A DNA stretch of 64,000 nt from Burkholderiaceae bacterium (GTDB lineage: Bacteria; Pseudomonadota; Gammaproteobacteria; Burkholderiales; Burkholderiaceae_D): assembly GCA_004298905.1 (NCBI GenBank), contig SCTK01000007.1, positions 62,001 to 126,000 on the forward strand, in the 5' to 3' direction. Below are positions 32,094-41,280 of the stretch, piece by piece; the stretch's first letter is position 1, and each line of letters opens with the position of its first letter. Both the position numbers and the translations under genes were made by a program. The notes beneath the pieces were generated by a model. That model ran no database searches. It was not told where the DNA came from and saw only the letters and a list, made by a program, of their open reading frames with translations.

Positions 32094-32123
32094 ATTATAA
32101 ATCGCCTCCCGTGCAGGGGTCAA
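32094..32123 (-). promoter_or_regulatory. Sigma-70 promoter of the atp operon
   Basis: On the minus strand, TTGACC (32118-32123) and a perfect TATAAT (32094-32099) are separated by 18 nt. It points toward atpI with an expected start near 32087. No other promoter of this quality was seen upstream of the operon. Confidence 0.8.
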
Positions 32124-32216
32124 ACCGCCCTGTGTGCGCCTTGCAACCCATCCGGCTGCCGTCGTGCGGATTACCGCCTGACGTGTGGCGGTATCGGCAA
32201 ACGAGGGCAAATCCTG

Positions 32217-32230
32217 AGCGGATATCCGCT
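32217..32230. promoter_or_regulatory. 14-bp perfect palindrome upstream of rapZ
   Basis: AGCGGATATCCGCT, a full palindrome 47 nt before the rapZ start and just before a TATCAT that could be a -10 element. An operator is possible; the regulator is not known. Confidence 0.3.
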
Positions 32231-32277
32231 ATCATTCACGCCATGACGCCTCTCGGCGCGTCACCCCCACTATCGCC

Positions 32278-33144
32278 ATGCAAATACTGATTGTCACCGG
32301 CATTTCCGGCTCCGGGAAATCGGTTGTCCTGAACGTTCTGGAAGACGCGGGTTATTACTGTGTCGATAACCTGCCGGCCCACATGCTGACCGGGCTGGTA
32401 CTGGCGCTGGAAGCGGCGCAGCGCACCCGCATCGCGGTGAGTTGCGATATTCGCGGCGGCCCGACCCTGCATGAATTGCCCGTCCACGTCGAACAGCTCA
32501 AGCAGCGTGGTCATCAGGTCAAGGTGCTATTCCTCACCGCCAGTACTCACTGCCTGGTGCAGCGTTATTCGGAAACCCGCCGCCGTCACCCGCTCAACAG
32601 TACGCCCGAACAGGCCAGCGCCACGCTGATCGAGTGCATTGAGGAAGAACGCGAAATCGTTGAAGCCAGCCTGGGCCATCTCGGTCACGTGCTCGACACC
32701 AGCGAATTGAAACCGGCCGTATTGCGTCAATGGGCGCAGGATTTTCTTGAAGTTGAATCGCGTGGTTTACTGGTGATGTTCGAGTCGTTTGCCTTCAAGC
32801 ATGGCGTGCCGCTCGATGCCGATCTGGTTTTTGATGTGCGTTGCCTGCCCAACCCCTACTATGAGTTGGCGTTGCGCCCGCTCACCGGGCTGGACGCGCC
32901 GGTGCAGGATTTTCTGAAGAAAATCGAGGATGTGGGCTTGCTGATCGAAGATATTCGTAGCTTCATTGCGCGCTGGCTGCCGGCTTATACGCGCGACCAT
33001 CGCAGCTACCTGACCATCGCGCTGGGCTGCACCGGGGGGCAGCACCGTTCGGTTTACTGTGTTGAGCAACTGGCCGCCCTGTTTCGCAAGGAACAGGGCG
33101 TGATGGTGCGGCATCGCGCCCTGCCACGGGAACCCGCCGCTTGA
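32278..33144 (+). CDS. rapZ: RNase adapter protein RapZ (YvcJ family)
   Basis: P-loop protein; in enterics it targets sRNA GlmZ for RNase E cleavage and tunes glucosamine-6-phosphate synthesis. Walker A GISGSGKS at residues 8-15, Walker B-like CDIRGG near 46-51 and the C-terminal ligand-binding motif LGCTGGQHRSVY near 248-259. 288 aa, normal. In many related genomes it is linked to rpoN-hpf-ptsN-hprK; here it stands 13 kb away, divergent from the atp operon. Confidence 0.94.
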   Translation: MQILIVTGISGSGKSVVLNVLEDAGYYCVDNLPAHMLTGLVLALEAAQRTRIAVSCDIRGGPTLHELPVHVEQLKQRGHQVKVLFLTASTHCLVQRYSETRRRHPLNSTPEQASATLIECIEEEREIVEASLGHLGHVLDTSELKPAVLRQWAQDFLEVESRGLLVMFESFAFKHGVPLDADLVFDVRCLPNPYYELALRPLTGLDAPVQDFLKKIEDVGLLIEDIRSFIARWLPAYTRDHRSYLTIALGCTGGQHRSVYCVEQLAALFRKEQGVMVRHRALPREPAA

Positions 33145-33764
33145 CTGCGCCTATCCCCATCTTCCCGCTCAATGCCGTGTTGTTTCCCGACGGCATCCTG
33201 TCCCTGCGTGTGTTCGAGGCGCGTTACATGGACATGGTGCGCGACAGCTTGAAAAACGAAACGCCCTTCGGCGTCTGTCTGATTCGCAAGGGCCGGGAAA
33301 CCGGCGCGCCGGCTGAGCCGGAAGTGGTCGGCTGTCTGGCAAGTATCACCCATTGGGATATGGAACAACTGGGTGTGCTCAATATTCGCGTGCGCGGCAG
33401 CGAGCGTTTTCGCATCCTCAATATCAATCCCGACGCCCAGGGTTTGCATCACGCCGTCACTCAGCCGCTCGCTGCCGATCCGGCGCGCCCTATCGGTGCG
33501 CAGGCCGCCGCGTGCGTCACACTGCTGCGCCGGGTGATTGGCGAGATCGAAGAAAAAAAGCGCGCCCAGAACCCCGGCGAAGCAATGGACAATCTGCCCA
33601 TCGCCACGCCTTATCGATTCGACAACGCCGCCTGGGTCGCCAACCGCCTGTGCGAGGTGTTGCAGATTCCGCTCAAGGCCAAGCAGAAGTTGATGGAATT
33701 GGATGATGCAGAGGTGCGGCTGTCGCTGGTGCAACAGTATTTGCAGCAGCACAAGGTGATCTGA
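33141..33764 (+). CDS. LON substrate-binding (LON-N) domain protein
   Basis: 207 aa. It begins at a TTG whose last bases overlap the rapZ stop (CTTGACTG), so translation is probably coupled. The whole protein is a LON N-terminal domain (IPIFPLNAVLFPDGILSLRVFEARYMDMV, residues 4-32) followed by a helical part; the Lon AAA+ and protease domains are missing. Stand-alone LON-N proteins are common in betaproteobacteria and their role is not settled. Confidence 0.85.
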   Translation: MTAPIPIFPLNAVLFPDGILSLRVFEARYMDMVRDSLKNETPFGVCLIRKGRETGAPAEPEVVGCLASITHWDMEQLGVLNIRVRGSERFRILNINPDAQGLHHAVTQPLAADPARPIGAQAAACVTLLRRVIGEIEEKKRAQNPGEAMDNLPIATPYRFDNAAWVANRLCEVLQIPLKAKQKLMELDDAEVRLSLVQQYLQQHKVI

Positions 33765-33769
33765 GGGCT

Positions 33770-34849
33770 TTAAACTGTTGCCAGTAAACGCCGCACCGGT
33801 GCAGGCAGGCCGGTGTCGTCCAATGCGCTCAGCGCCAGCCACAGACGGCCGCTGCGTTCCAAAGCGGCGGGGCGGTTTTGCAACACGATCTGCACCGGCA
33901 GCGCATGCAATTTGAAATGGGTAAAGGTGTGGGTGAAAGCATTGCGTTCTGTAATGCGAGCCACATCCTCAGCGCGCAAACCACAACGCTCCAGCCGTTC
34001 AATGATGCGCAGCTGCAGTGGCGTGTGTGCGATGCCGCTGGGAAATTCATCCGCGTTCAGATCAAGCTGCGGCAGGCTCCATAACCCGCCCCAGATACCA
34101 CTGGCAGGACGCTTCTCCAGCAGCACATCCGGGCCGTGGCAGAGGACAAGCATCAGTGCGTAGCGTTGCGGTTGGGCGCGTGCCGGGCGCGGCGTGGGCA
34201 AGGTGATGGTGCGCTGACTGCGGTGCGCGATACAAGTTTCTTGCAAGGGGCAGCGCGGGCAAGCAGGTTGGCTGCGTAGGCAGAGCGTGGCGCCCAGATC
34301 CATCAGGCCCTGGGTGTAAGTCTCAATATTGCGCGACGGTAATTGTTGTTCGGCCAGCACCCACAATTTTTTCTCGACCATGGACTGACTAGGGAATCCC
34401 TCGACACCAAAGTAGCGGCACAACACACGTTTGACGTTGCCGTCGAGAATCGCGGTGCGTTCGCCAAAGGCAAAGGCGGCAATTGCGGCGGCGGTGGAGC
34501 GGCCAATGCCGGGCAGGGTGGCAATTGTCTCGGCCCGCTGCGGAAACCGGCCGCCGTGTTCGCTGCAAATCACTTGCGCACAGCGGTGCAGATTGCGCGC
34601 GCGGGCGTAATAACCCAGACCGCTCCACAGCGCCATTACTTCGTCGCTGCTGGCCTGTGCGAGAGAGCACACGTCGGGAAAGCGTGCGATGAATTTTTCG
34701 AAATAGGGAATGACGGTGCTGACCTGAGTCTGCTGCAGCATGATCTCAGACAGCCAGATGCGATAGGGGTCGCGGGTCTTTTGCCAGGGGAGGTGGTGGC
34801 GTCCGTGCTGTTGCTGCCAGCTGATCACCGCAGCGGAAAACGTACTCAC
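33770..34849 (-). CDS. mutY: A/G-specific adenine DNA glycosylase
   Basis: Removes adenine mispaired with 8-oxoguanine. Helix-hairpin-helix and catalytic region LPGIGRSTAAAIAAFAFGERTAILDGNVKRVL with the catalytic Asp in LDGN. The 4Fe-4S cluster has canonical spacing C-x6-C-x2-C-x5-C (CLRSQPACPRCPLQETC). The C-terminal half (about 225-355) is the NUDIX-like 8-oxoG recognition domain. 359 aa. Last gene of a minus-strand mutM / dynamin-like / mutY set. Confidence 0.96.
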   Translation of the reverse strand: MSTFSAAVISWQQQHGRHHLPWQKTRDPYRIWLSEIMLQQTQVSTVIPYFEKFIARFPDVCSLAQASSDEVMALWSGLGYYARARNLHRCAQVICSEHGGRFPQRAETIATLPGIGRSTAAAIAAFAFGERTAILDGNVKRVLCRYFGVEGFPSQSMVEKKLWVLAEQQLPSRNIETYTQGLMDLGATLCLRSQPACPRCPLQETCIAHRSQRTITLPTPRPARAQPQRYALMLVLCHGPDVLLEKRPASGIWGGLWSLPQLDLNADEFPSGIAHTPLQLRIIERLERCGLRAEDVARITERNAFTHTFTHFKLHALPVQIVLQNRPAALERSGRLWLALSALDDTGLPAPVRRLLATV

Positions 34850-34870
34850 GAGAAAGCGCTCACCAAACGC

Positions 34871-36814
34871 TCACGCCGCCAGCTGCGCTTCTTCCATCGG
34901 TGTTTTCAGCACCGTGACGACATTGTTCGCGGCATCGTCCAGTTCGCACATTTGCGTTTCTACTGCGGTCTGGTGTTCCTCCAGCTCGGCGATGCGCTGC
35001 TCCAGCGTGCCGGTCGCTTCGTGAATGCGCTTGATCGATTCGAGACGGCGGCGCAATTGAATCTGATGTTCGCGTACCTGTGCTTCCATCGGCGCCATCA
35101 CTGCCTTGAGCCAGGCTTCGACATCGCGGTTGGCAATTTCAAACGTCTCGCGCGTACGTCCGGCAATCGATTCGAAGAAGCGCTGCGTCAATGCGAGTTG
35201 TTCAGTGCGCAGGGTTTTGGCAAAGGAAAACTGGCGCTGGTAGATGCGTTCGATGCGATCGATTTCCTTGGAGAATTTGAGCACTGAAAACTGCATCGGC
35301 TTGCGCAGGGTGAGGCCGTGTTCTTCGCTGAATTTGCGATACATGGCTTGCATCATCTCGGTGATTTCGGCTGTCAGTTTGGACACCGTTTCCAGGCGCG
35401 CGCGCAAGTGTTTGAAAAATTCATCCATCGAACTGCGCATGCCAATGGTCAAGCGGCTGCTGAGCATGGCTTCGCGCGTATTGCCGATTTCGCTCTTGAG
35501 TGCTTCCATGCCCAACGCAGTAAAAATTTCGGTGTTCAGTTTCGTATACACCGCGCGCACGGCTTGCAGGCGCATCAAGCTCTGGTCGAATTCTTCCTTC
35601 TCTTGTTTGACGCGTGCTACCATATGCGTCATCACGCCGCGATTCTTGCCGCGCAGGCTGCGCAATTCAAACAGCTGCTCGACGATATTGCGCTGTCGCG
35701 CTTGCAGCAGGTTGCGGATGCTGGCCATCACGCCTTCGAGTTCGGACTCGATCTGTTCGCTGATGATGCGTTGCTTGGCGGGAATCAGGTCGAAGGACAG
35801 TGCGCGTTCCAGCAATGGCAGCCGCGAGCGGCGCAGCAGCTTGTCATCGTGATTGACCTTGGCGACCAATCCTTTTTGTGCCGAGATCGGGAAAATCTGA
35901 TCGCGTTCCAGCTCCAATGTCTTCGCCACAGAGACGGCCTGCTTCTCGATTTCGGCGTCGATCTCGGCCGGTTTTTTCAACTCGTCCCACATGCTGTCGA
36001 TCTTGTTCAGCACCACCATGCGGCCTTTTTGCTTGCCGCCGCCCACATGCTTGGTCCAGATTTCGATATCGCTTTTGGTCACGCCGGTATCGGCGGCGAG
36101 GATAAACAGCACCGCGTGCGCGCTGGGGATCAAGTTGAGCGTGAGCTCCGGTTCCGAGCCAATGGCGTTCAGCCCCGGTGTGTCAAGAATCACCAGCCCC
36201 TGCTCCAGCAAGGGGTGCGGGAAATTGATGATGGCATGGCGCCAGCGCGAAATTTCCACTGTGCCAGCCGCATCGACAATTAGATTGTTGTTGGGATCTT
36301 CCGGGTCGAACAAGCTGTAGCTGCGCGCCACATCCACCGGCACACGCTTGGTTTCACACACACGTTTGAAGGCTTCCAGCATGCCATCGCCGGAACTGGT
36401 GTCCAGCGGCACGATGGTCCACTCTTCCGGATAAAGTTTGTATTCGCTGGTGCTGGCGTGTTTGGCGCGGGTTTCGATCGGCAGCAGACGAATCGACGGC
36501 TCCATCGCGTCGTCGTATTGCAATTCGGTCGGACACATCGTGGTGCGGCCGGCCGACGAGGGCAGAATCCGTTTGCCGTAATCGGCAAAAAAGATGGCGT
36601 TGATCAGTTCCGATTTGCCGCGCGAAAATTCGGCGACGAAGGCGATGCTCAGCTTGTCGTCGGTCAGGCGTTCGAGTGCGCGATCCAGCCGCATTTCCAC
36701 CTGGCCATCGGACAGGCGGCTTTTCTCCAGCCATTGCGCATAACGGCGGATCGCTTGCGACAACGCGAAGCGCCAAGTGCTGTATTCCTGAAAACTATCG
36801 ACCAGTAGGCTCAT
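34871..36814 (-). CDS. Bacterial dynamin-like GTPase
   Basis: 647 aa large GTPase. G1 AEFSRGKS at 61-68 (the first Gly of GxxxxGKS is Ala), switch Thr region GRTTMCPTEL (89-98), G3 DTPG at 211-214 and G4 NKID at 270-273. The rest (about 300-640) is helical with long coiled coils, as in dynamin stalks; no clear paddle or membrane helix is visible. Family members remodel membranes or, like CrfC, associate with DNA. Lies 21 nt upstream of mutY and 75 nt downstream of mutM on the same strand. A membrane or nucleoid role cannot be decided from the sequence. Confidence 0.85.
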   Translation of the reverse strand: MSLLVDSFQEYSTWRFALSQAIRRYAQWLEKSRLSDGQVEMRLDRALERLTDDKLSIAFVAEFSRGKSELINAIFFADYGKRILPSSAGRTTMCPTELQYDDAMEPSIRLLPIETRAKHASTSEYKLYPEEWTIVPLDTSSGDGMLEAFKRVCETKRVPVDVARSYSLFDPEDPNNNLIVDAAGTVEISRWRHAIINFPHPLLEQGLVILDTPGLNAIGSEPELTLNLIPSAHAVLFILAADTGVTKSDIEIWTKHVGGGKQKGRMVVLNKIDSMWDELKKPAEIDAEIEKQAVSVAKTLELERDQIFPISAQKGLVAKVNHDDKLLRRSRLPLLERALSFDLIPAKQRIISEQIESELEGVMASIRNLLQARQRNIVEQLFELRSLRGKNRGVMTHMVARVKQEKEEFDQSLMRLQAVRAVYTKLNTEIFTALGMEALKSEIGNTREAMLSSRLTIGMRSSMDEFFKHLRARLETVSKLTAEITEMMQAMYRKFSEEHGLTLRKPMQFSVLKFSKEIDRIERIYQRQFSFAKTLRTEQLALTQRFFESIAGRTRETFEIANRDVEAWLKAVMAPMEAQVREHQIQLRRRLESIKRIHEATGTLEQRIAELEEHQTAVETQMCELDDAANNVVTVLKTPMEEAQLAA

Positions 36815-36889
36815 TTTTATCGGTCTTCCGCAGGCGTGAGCTGCCAGTTGACCGCAAATTCAAGGTAATGACAAGAGTTTACTCTGTAT

Positions 36890-37723
36890 TCATTTTTGAC
36901 ACGATGGGCAGAAAAAGGTCGAGCGTTGTCCCTGGCGCACCAAACGGATTGCCGTGCCGCATTTTTTGCACGGTTCTCCGGCGCGGCCATAGACAAAAGT
37001 GTCAAGCTGGAAGTGGCCGTGCTGTCCGTCGCTGGCGACAAAGTCGCGCAGACTGCTGCCGCCCTTGCGCACCGCTTCGCCCAGCGTGGCGCGAATTTCC
37101 TCGGCCAGCGCTTGATAGCGGACATGGCTGATCCGGCCGGCCGCCGTGTGCGGGCGAATTCCAGCGCGAAACAGGCTTTCGGACGCATAAATATTGCCCA
37201 CGCCCACGACAATGTCGCCGGCCAGTAATACCTGTTTGATGCTGGCGCGGCGGCCGCGCGTCTTTTCATACAGCAATTGCCCAGCATGCGCCGCATCGAA
37301 GGCGGGGGAAAACGGTTCCACCCCCAACCCCGCCAGCAAGACATGTCCGCTCACTTCGCCCGCAGTGCGCGGATGCCACAATACCGCGCCGAAACGCCGT
37401 GGGTCGTGCAGCCGCAAACACTGTGCACCAAACACCAGATCCACGTGATCGTGTTTATCAGGCTGGGCTGCGACCGGCACGATGCGCAGGCTGCCCGACA
37501 TGCCCAGATGCAACAGCACCCAGCCATTTTCAAATTCCAGCAAGAGATATTTGCCGCGCCGCTCAACGGCGCGCAGCACGCGTCCGGTCAGCATGCGCCC
37601 CAATTCATTCGGCACCGGCCAGCGCAACGCCCGCTGCCGCACCACCACCGCAGTCAAGGCGTGGCCGGTCAAGTGGGGTGCAATACCGCGCCGGGTGACT
37701 TCGACTTCGGGCAGTTCGGGCAT
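36890..37723 (-). CDS. mutM: Formamidopyrimidine-DNA glycosylase (Fpg)
   Basis: Excises 8-oxoguanine and formamidopyrimidines and cuts the abasic site. N-terminal MPELPEVE supplies catalytic Pro2 and Glu3. The H2TH region ([17 protein letters not shown]) and a C-terminal zinc finger CKKC...CPSC (about 248-271) bind DNA. 277 aa, normal. Heads the minus-strand mutM-dynamin-mutY group. Confidence 0.96.
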   Translation of the reverse strand: MPELPEVEVTRRGIAPHLTGHALTAVVVRQRALRWPVPNELGRMLTGRVLRAVERRGKYLLLEFENGWVLLHLGMSGSLRIVPVAAQPDKHDHVDLVFGAQCLRLHDPRRFGAVLWHPRTAGEVSGHVLLAGLGVEPFSPAFDAAHAGQLLYEKTRGRRASIKQVLLAGDIVVGVGNIYASESLFRAGIRPHTAAGRISHVRYQALAEEIRATLGEAVRKGGSSLRDFVASDGQHGHFQLDTFVYGRAGEPCKKCGTAIRLVRQGQRSTFFCPSCQK

Positions 37724-37808
37724 CTGAATTGTTCAGCTTAATCGGGTTATGATCATAATTCCGACATTCTATGCTGACCCCTGCGCCTTGCTGACCACCC
37801 GGAGTCGT

Positions 37809-39611
37809 ATGCCCGCACTTTCCCCCCGCTTTTGCGCCGCCGTGTCGCTGGCGCTTTTGTGCAGCGCTTGCGCGCACACAACGAAACCGTCCGCCGAAGC
37901 CGGGCAGCGCGGCAGTGCTGTGCCGGTTGTCCATGCGCAAGCACTTCCGCAAAACGCCAGTGGGCAAATGCAGGCCGATGATTTGCCGAATGTCGACCTG
38001 AGTGCGCCGATTTTCTATCTGGTGCTGGAAGCGGAAATCGCCTTGCAGCGCAGCGAGCCGGCTCAAGCCTATCGCGACTATCTGTTGCTCGCGCAGCAAA
38101 CGCGCGACCCGCGCTTCGCGCAACGCGCAACCAGCATTGCCTACGAAGCGCACGCGTGGACACAGGCCGCGGACGCTGCCCGCCTGTGGCGCGAGCTGGC
38201 GCCGCGCAATCAGGGTGTGGCGCAAGCGCTGCTGTCGCTGCAATTGACGGCGGGTCAGTTGAGCGAGGCAGAAGGCGCTTTGGCTACTCGTATCGAACAA
38301 GGTACTGCCGCCGAGCGCGAAGCCTGGTTCCGCCAGTTGCCGCAATTGTTGCGCAATGCGCCCAACAAGAATGAAGCCTTGCTGATGGCGGAACGTCTGC
38401 TGAGCCGCTACGCGCGCGAACCACTGGCGCAATTGGCGCTGGGCCAGATTGCCCAGAATGCAGGCAACGATTTCCGCGCGCTGCGTGCCTACGATGCGGC
38501 ACTCGAACTGCAACCCGATCTGGAAATCGCGGCGCTGTTCAAGGCGCAACTGCAACTGCAACAGAACCAGGGCGCCGAAGCGCTGGCCCTGCTCAAATCG
38601 TTTGTCGCTGCCAACCCCAATGCCCTGCAGGCGCGCGCGGCGCTGGCACGCACGCTGCTGGCCAACAAGGAGATGGCGGCCGCGCAGCTGGAATTTGAAA
38701 CCCTGTTGAAAAAAGACCCGGACAATCTGCAGGCGCAATTTGCCTTGGGCGCGCTGGCGATCGAGCGCAAGGACTATGCGCAGGCCGAAGCTTATTTCCG
38801 CCGCTATCTTGCTGCGGCCGAGGATGCCGGGGACAATCGCATCACCAATCAGGCGCGGGTTTATCTGGCACAGGCCCTGCAAGCGCAGGACAAGTCCAAA
38901 GAAGCGCTGGCGGTGCTCGAAGAGGTTGATGACGCCCATCCCTATACCCCCGCCATCATTCAGCGCGCCGTGCTGCTGGCGCAGGAAAAACGTCTGGATG
39001 AGGCGCGTGCACTGCTCGATGATGCGCGGCAAAATACAACGGAGGTGGTCGAGCGCACGCGCTTGACTCTGGCTGAAGTGCAGTTGCTCAACGACGCGCG
39101 CCAGTACCCGCAGGCATTTGACTTGATCGACCGAACGCTCAAGCAACAACCGGATGACCCCGAGTTGCTCTACGAGCACGGCATGCTGGCCGAGAAGATC
39201 GACCGCGTCGACCTGATGGAGCAGAGCATGCGCGCCGTCATCAAGCTGCGTCCCGACAGTGCGCTCGCCTACAATGCACTGGGTTACACGCTGGTTGACC
39301 GCAAGCTGCGCCTGAAGGAAGCACGGGCACTGATCGAAAAAGCCTACGCACTGGAACCCGACAGCCCGGCCATCATCGATAGCGTGGGCTGGATGCACTA
39401 CCGTCTGGGAGATCTGGCCAAGGCCGAGGAATTTCTCCAGCGCGCGCAGCAACTGCTGCCCGATGCCGAAGTGTTCACTCATCTGGGCGAAGTGCTCTGG
39501 ATGCAGGGCAAGCGCGATGAGGCCAAAAAATTCTGGCGCGCTGCACGCGAGAAAGCCCCGGATAATGAAGTGCTGCGCAGCACCCTCAAACGTTTGAAGA
39601 TTTCGCTCTAG
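37809..39611 (+). CDS. TPR-repeat outer-membrane lipoprotein-like protein
   Basis: 600 aa from the ATG at 37809, which has GGAG 4 nt upstream; an in-frame ATG at 37749 would place 20 residues before the signal sequence. The start MPALSPRFCAAVSLALLCSACAH resembles a lipoprotein signal with an imperfect lipobox (CSAC). The remainder is a long array of TPR helices (for example AQAEAYFRRYLAAAEDAGDN and AKAEEFLQRAQQLLPDAEVF). It is translationally linked to lolB (1-nt overlap), so a role in envelope assembly is plausible but unproven. Confidence 0.78.
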   Translation: MPALSPRFCAAVSLALLCSACAHTTKPSAEAGQRGSAVPVVHAQALPQNASGQMQADDLPNVDLSAPIFYLVLEAEIALQRSEPAQAYRDYLLLAQQTRDPRFAQRATSIAYEAHAWTQAADAARLWRELAPRNQGVAQALLSLQLTAGQLSEAEGALATRIEQGTAAEREAWFRQLPQLLRNAPNKNEALLMAERLLSRYAREPLAQLALGQIAQNAGNDFRALRAYDAALELQPDLEIAALFKAQLQLQQNQGAEALALLKSFVAANPNALQARAALARTLLANKEMAAAQLEFETLLKKDPDNLQAQFALGALAIERKDYAQAEAYFRRYLAAAEDAGDNRITNQARVYLAQALQAQDKSKEALAVLEEVDDAHPYTPAIIQRAVLLAQEKRLDEARALLDDARQNTTEVVERTRLTLAEVQLLNDARQYPQAFDLIDRTLKQQPDDPELLYEHGMLAEKIDRVDLMEQSMRAVIKLRPDSALAYNALGYTLVDRKLRLKEARALIEKAYALEPDSPAIIDSVGWMHYRLGDLAKAEEFLQRAQQLLPDAEVFTHLGEVLWMQGKRDEAKKFWRAAREKAPDNEVLRSTLKRLKISL

Positions 39612-40144
39612 TGCGCACCCTCGTTCTGAGTCTGTTGCTTTTGCTGGCCGCGTGTGCGACGACTCCTGGCGGCGACATTGCGAACAACATCACGCACGAT
39701 CATTTTTCCGTCAGCGGCCGTTTCACGGTCAACTATCAAAAACCCGACGGCAGCGACGATAGCGCCAGTGGTGGTTTCGATTGGCGGCAAGAAGGCAAAC
39801 GCACGCAGATCGATCTGCGCACACCGCTGGGCCAGACCATCGCGCAAATCACTGTTGGCGACAATGGCGCGGCACAGCTACAGGTGCCGGACCGGCCTGT
39901 CGCCAACGCGCCCAGTGTCGAACTTCTGACTGAACGGCAACTCGGCTGGAGATTGCCGGTGCGCGGCCTGCGCGACTGGCTGGTGCGCAAAAGCGAGAAC
40001 GGTGAGCCGCAACAAATGACGGAAGACGGTTGGCAAATCGACTACCTCGGCTGGAGCGGGACGTTGCCGCGCCGTCTCAACTTGCGCTGGCTGGCCGCGT
40101 CGCCGAAACTGGAGATCAAACTCGTACTGGATCAATGGGAGTGA
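39611..40144 (+). CDS. lolB: Outer-membrane lipoprotein insertion protein LolB
   Basis: Accepts lipoproteins from LolA and inserts them in the outer membrane. GTG start overlapping the previous stop (TAGTG). Lipoprotein signal LVLSLLLLLAAC with Cys at about residue 15; the mature part (SVSGRFTVNYQKPDG, GGFDWRQEGKRTQIDLRTPLGQT) matches the LolB fold. 177 aa. Followed by ispE, the usual betaproteobacterial and gammaproteobacterial order. Confidence 0.9.
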   Translation: MRTLVLSLLLLLAACATTPGGDIANNITHDHFSVSGRFTVNYQKPDGSDDSASGGFDWRQEGKRTQIDLRTPLGQTIAQITVGDNGAAQLQVPDRPVANAPSVELLTERQLGWRLPVRGLRDWLVRKSENGEPQQMTEDGWQIDYLGWSGTLPRRLNLRWLAASPKLEIKLVLDQWE

Positions 40145-40179
40145 GGCCACGCGCTTTTTGGGCCGCTTAAAATCTCAGT

Positions 40180-41079
40180 ATGTCGCTACTACCTTATTTC
40201 GCGCCGGCCAAGGTCAACCGTTTTCTGCATATCGTGGGGCGCCGCGCCGACGGTTTTCATTTGCTGCAAACCGTGTTTCAGTTGCTCGACTGGGGCGATA
40301 CCTTGCGTTTCGAGTTGCGCAGCGATGGCCGGATCCGCCGTGCCACAGTATTTGACAATGTGGCGGAGGATGAAGATCTGACCGTGCGGGCTGCGCGCTT
40401 GTTGCAGCGGGCGACCGGGTATGCGCGCGGCGTGGATATTCATCTGGACAAACAGCTCCCTCTGGGCAGCGGTCTGGGTGGCGGCAGCTCGGATGCGGCG
40501 ACTGCCCTGTGGGCCTTGAATCAGCTTTGGGAGCTGGGGCTGACGCGGGCCGAGTTGATGGCGCTGGGTGTGAAACTGGGCGCCGATGTACCGTTTTTTC
40601 TGTTGGGGCAAAATGCTTTTGCCCAAGGCATTGGCGACGAATTGTCGCCGATGCGTTTGGCGGACACCACATTTTTGCTGGTATTGCCCCCTGTTTCTGT
40701 GCCCACGCCCGCCATTTTCCGTGACCCTGAATTGACACGGAATACGCGAGTCGTCAAAATAGCGGACTTTTCTCGGGCCGGGCCTCTTGGCGCACCTGAG
40801 TTTGTGGCCGGATTTGGCCACAACGACCTGGAAGCCGTGGCGGCGCGCTTGTATCCGCCGGTGGCGCAGGCGCTTGCCGTGTTGCGGCAGGTGTGTCCGG
40901 GAAATAGTATGCAAGCGGAAGTGCGCATGAGCGGATCGGGCAGTACGGTGTATGCCGTGGTCGATCCCGGCCAAGCCGCTGCGCTGTGTACCGCTTGCCA
41001 GCAAGCGCTCGGCGCGGACTATGCGTGCCGCGTGGTGCGCAGTTTATCGGTTCATCCAGTCACCGGAAGCACTGGATAA
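40180..41079 (+). CDS. ispE: 4-diphosphocytidyl-2-C-methyl-D-erythritol kinase
   Basis: GHMP kinase that phosphorylates CDP-ME in the MEP isoprenoid pathway. N-terminal substrate motif YFAPAKVNRFLHIVGRRADGFH, ATP-binding glycine loop LPLGSGLGGGSSDAA near 96-110 and the C-terminal motif RMSGSGSTVYAVV. 299 aa. Precedes tRNA-Gln and prs in the conserved order. Confidence 0.95.
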   Translation: MSLLPYFAPAKVNRFLHIVGRRADGFHLLQTVFQLLDWGDTLRFELRSDGRIRRATVFDNVAEDEDLTVRAARLLQRATGYARGVDIHLDKQLPLGSGLGGGSSDAATALWALNQLWELGLTRAELMALGVKLGADVPFFLLGQNAFAQGIGDELSPMRLADTTFLLVLPPVSVPTPAIFRDPELTRNTRVVKIADFSRAGPLGAPEFVAGFGHNDLEAVAARLYPPVAQALAVLRQVCPGNSMQAEVRMSGSGSTVYAVVDPGQAAALCTACQQALGADYACRVVRSLSVHPVTGSTG

Positions 41080-41120
41080 GAATACAGGTTCTGCCTTTTG
41101 TGGCAGGGCCGCGCAGATGT

Positions 41121-41197
41121 TGGGGAGTCGCCAAGCTGGTTAAGGCACCGGATTTTGATTCCGGCATGCGAAGGTTCGAATCCTTCCTCCCCAGCCA
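41121..41197 (+). tRNA. tRNA-Gln (anticodon TTG)
   Basis: Acceptor arms TGGGGAG and CTCCCCA pair fully, with discriminator G and encoded CCA at 41195-41197. The anticodon stem CCGGA/TCCGG holds the loop TTTTGAT, so the anticodon is TTG (Gln). The T arm AAGGTTCGAATCCTT is canonical. It lies between ispE and prs, as in many betaproteobacteria. Confidence 0.97.
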
Positions 41198-41280
41198 AAC
41201 TCAGGTGGTAGCTGCGGCGGCAACAGCCCATGTTGCCGCTTTTTGTTCGCGGTTTTAATGCGTATTGCGAGGAGTGTTTC

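Noticed and set aside
37605-39482. Long minus-strand open frame across the TPR gene
   Set aside because: Opposite the TPR protein gene with repetitive Leu/Arg/Gln content and no start signals.
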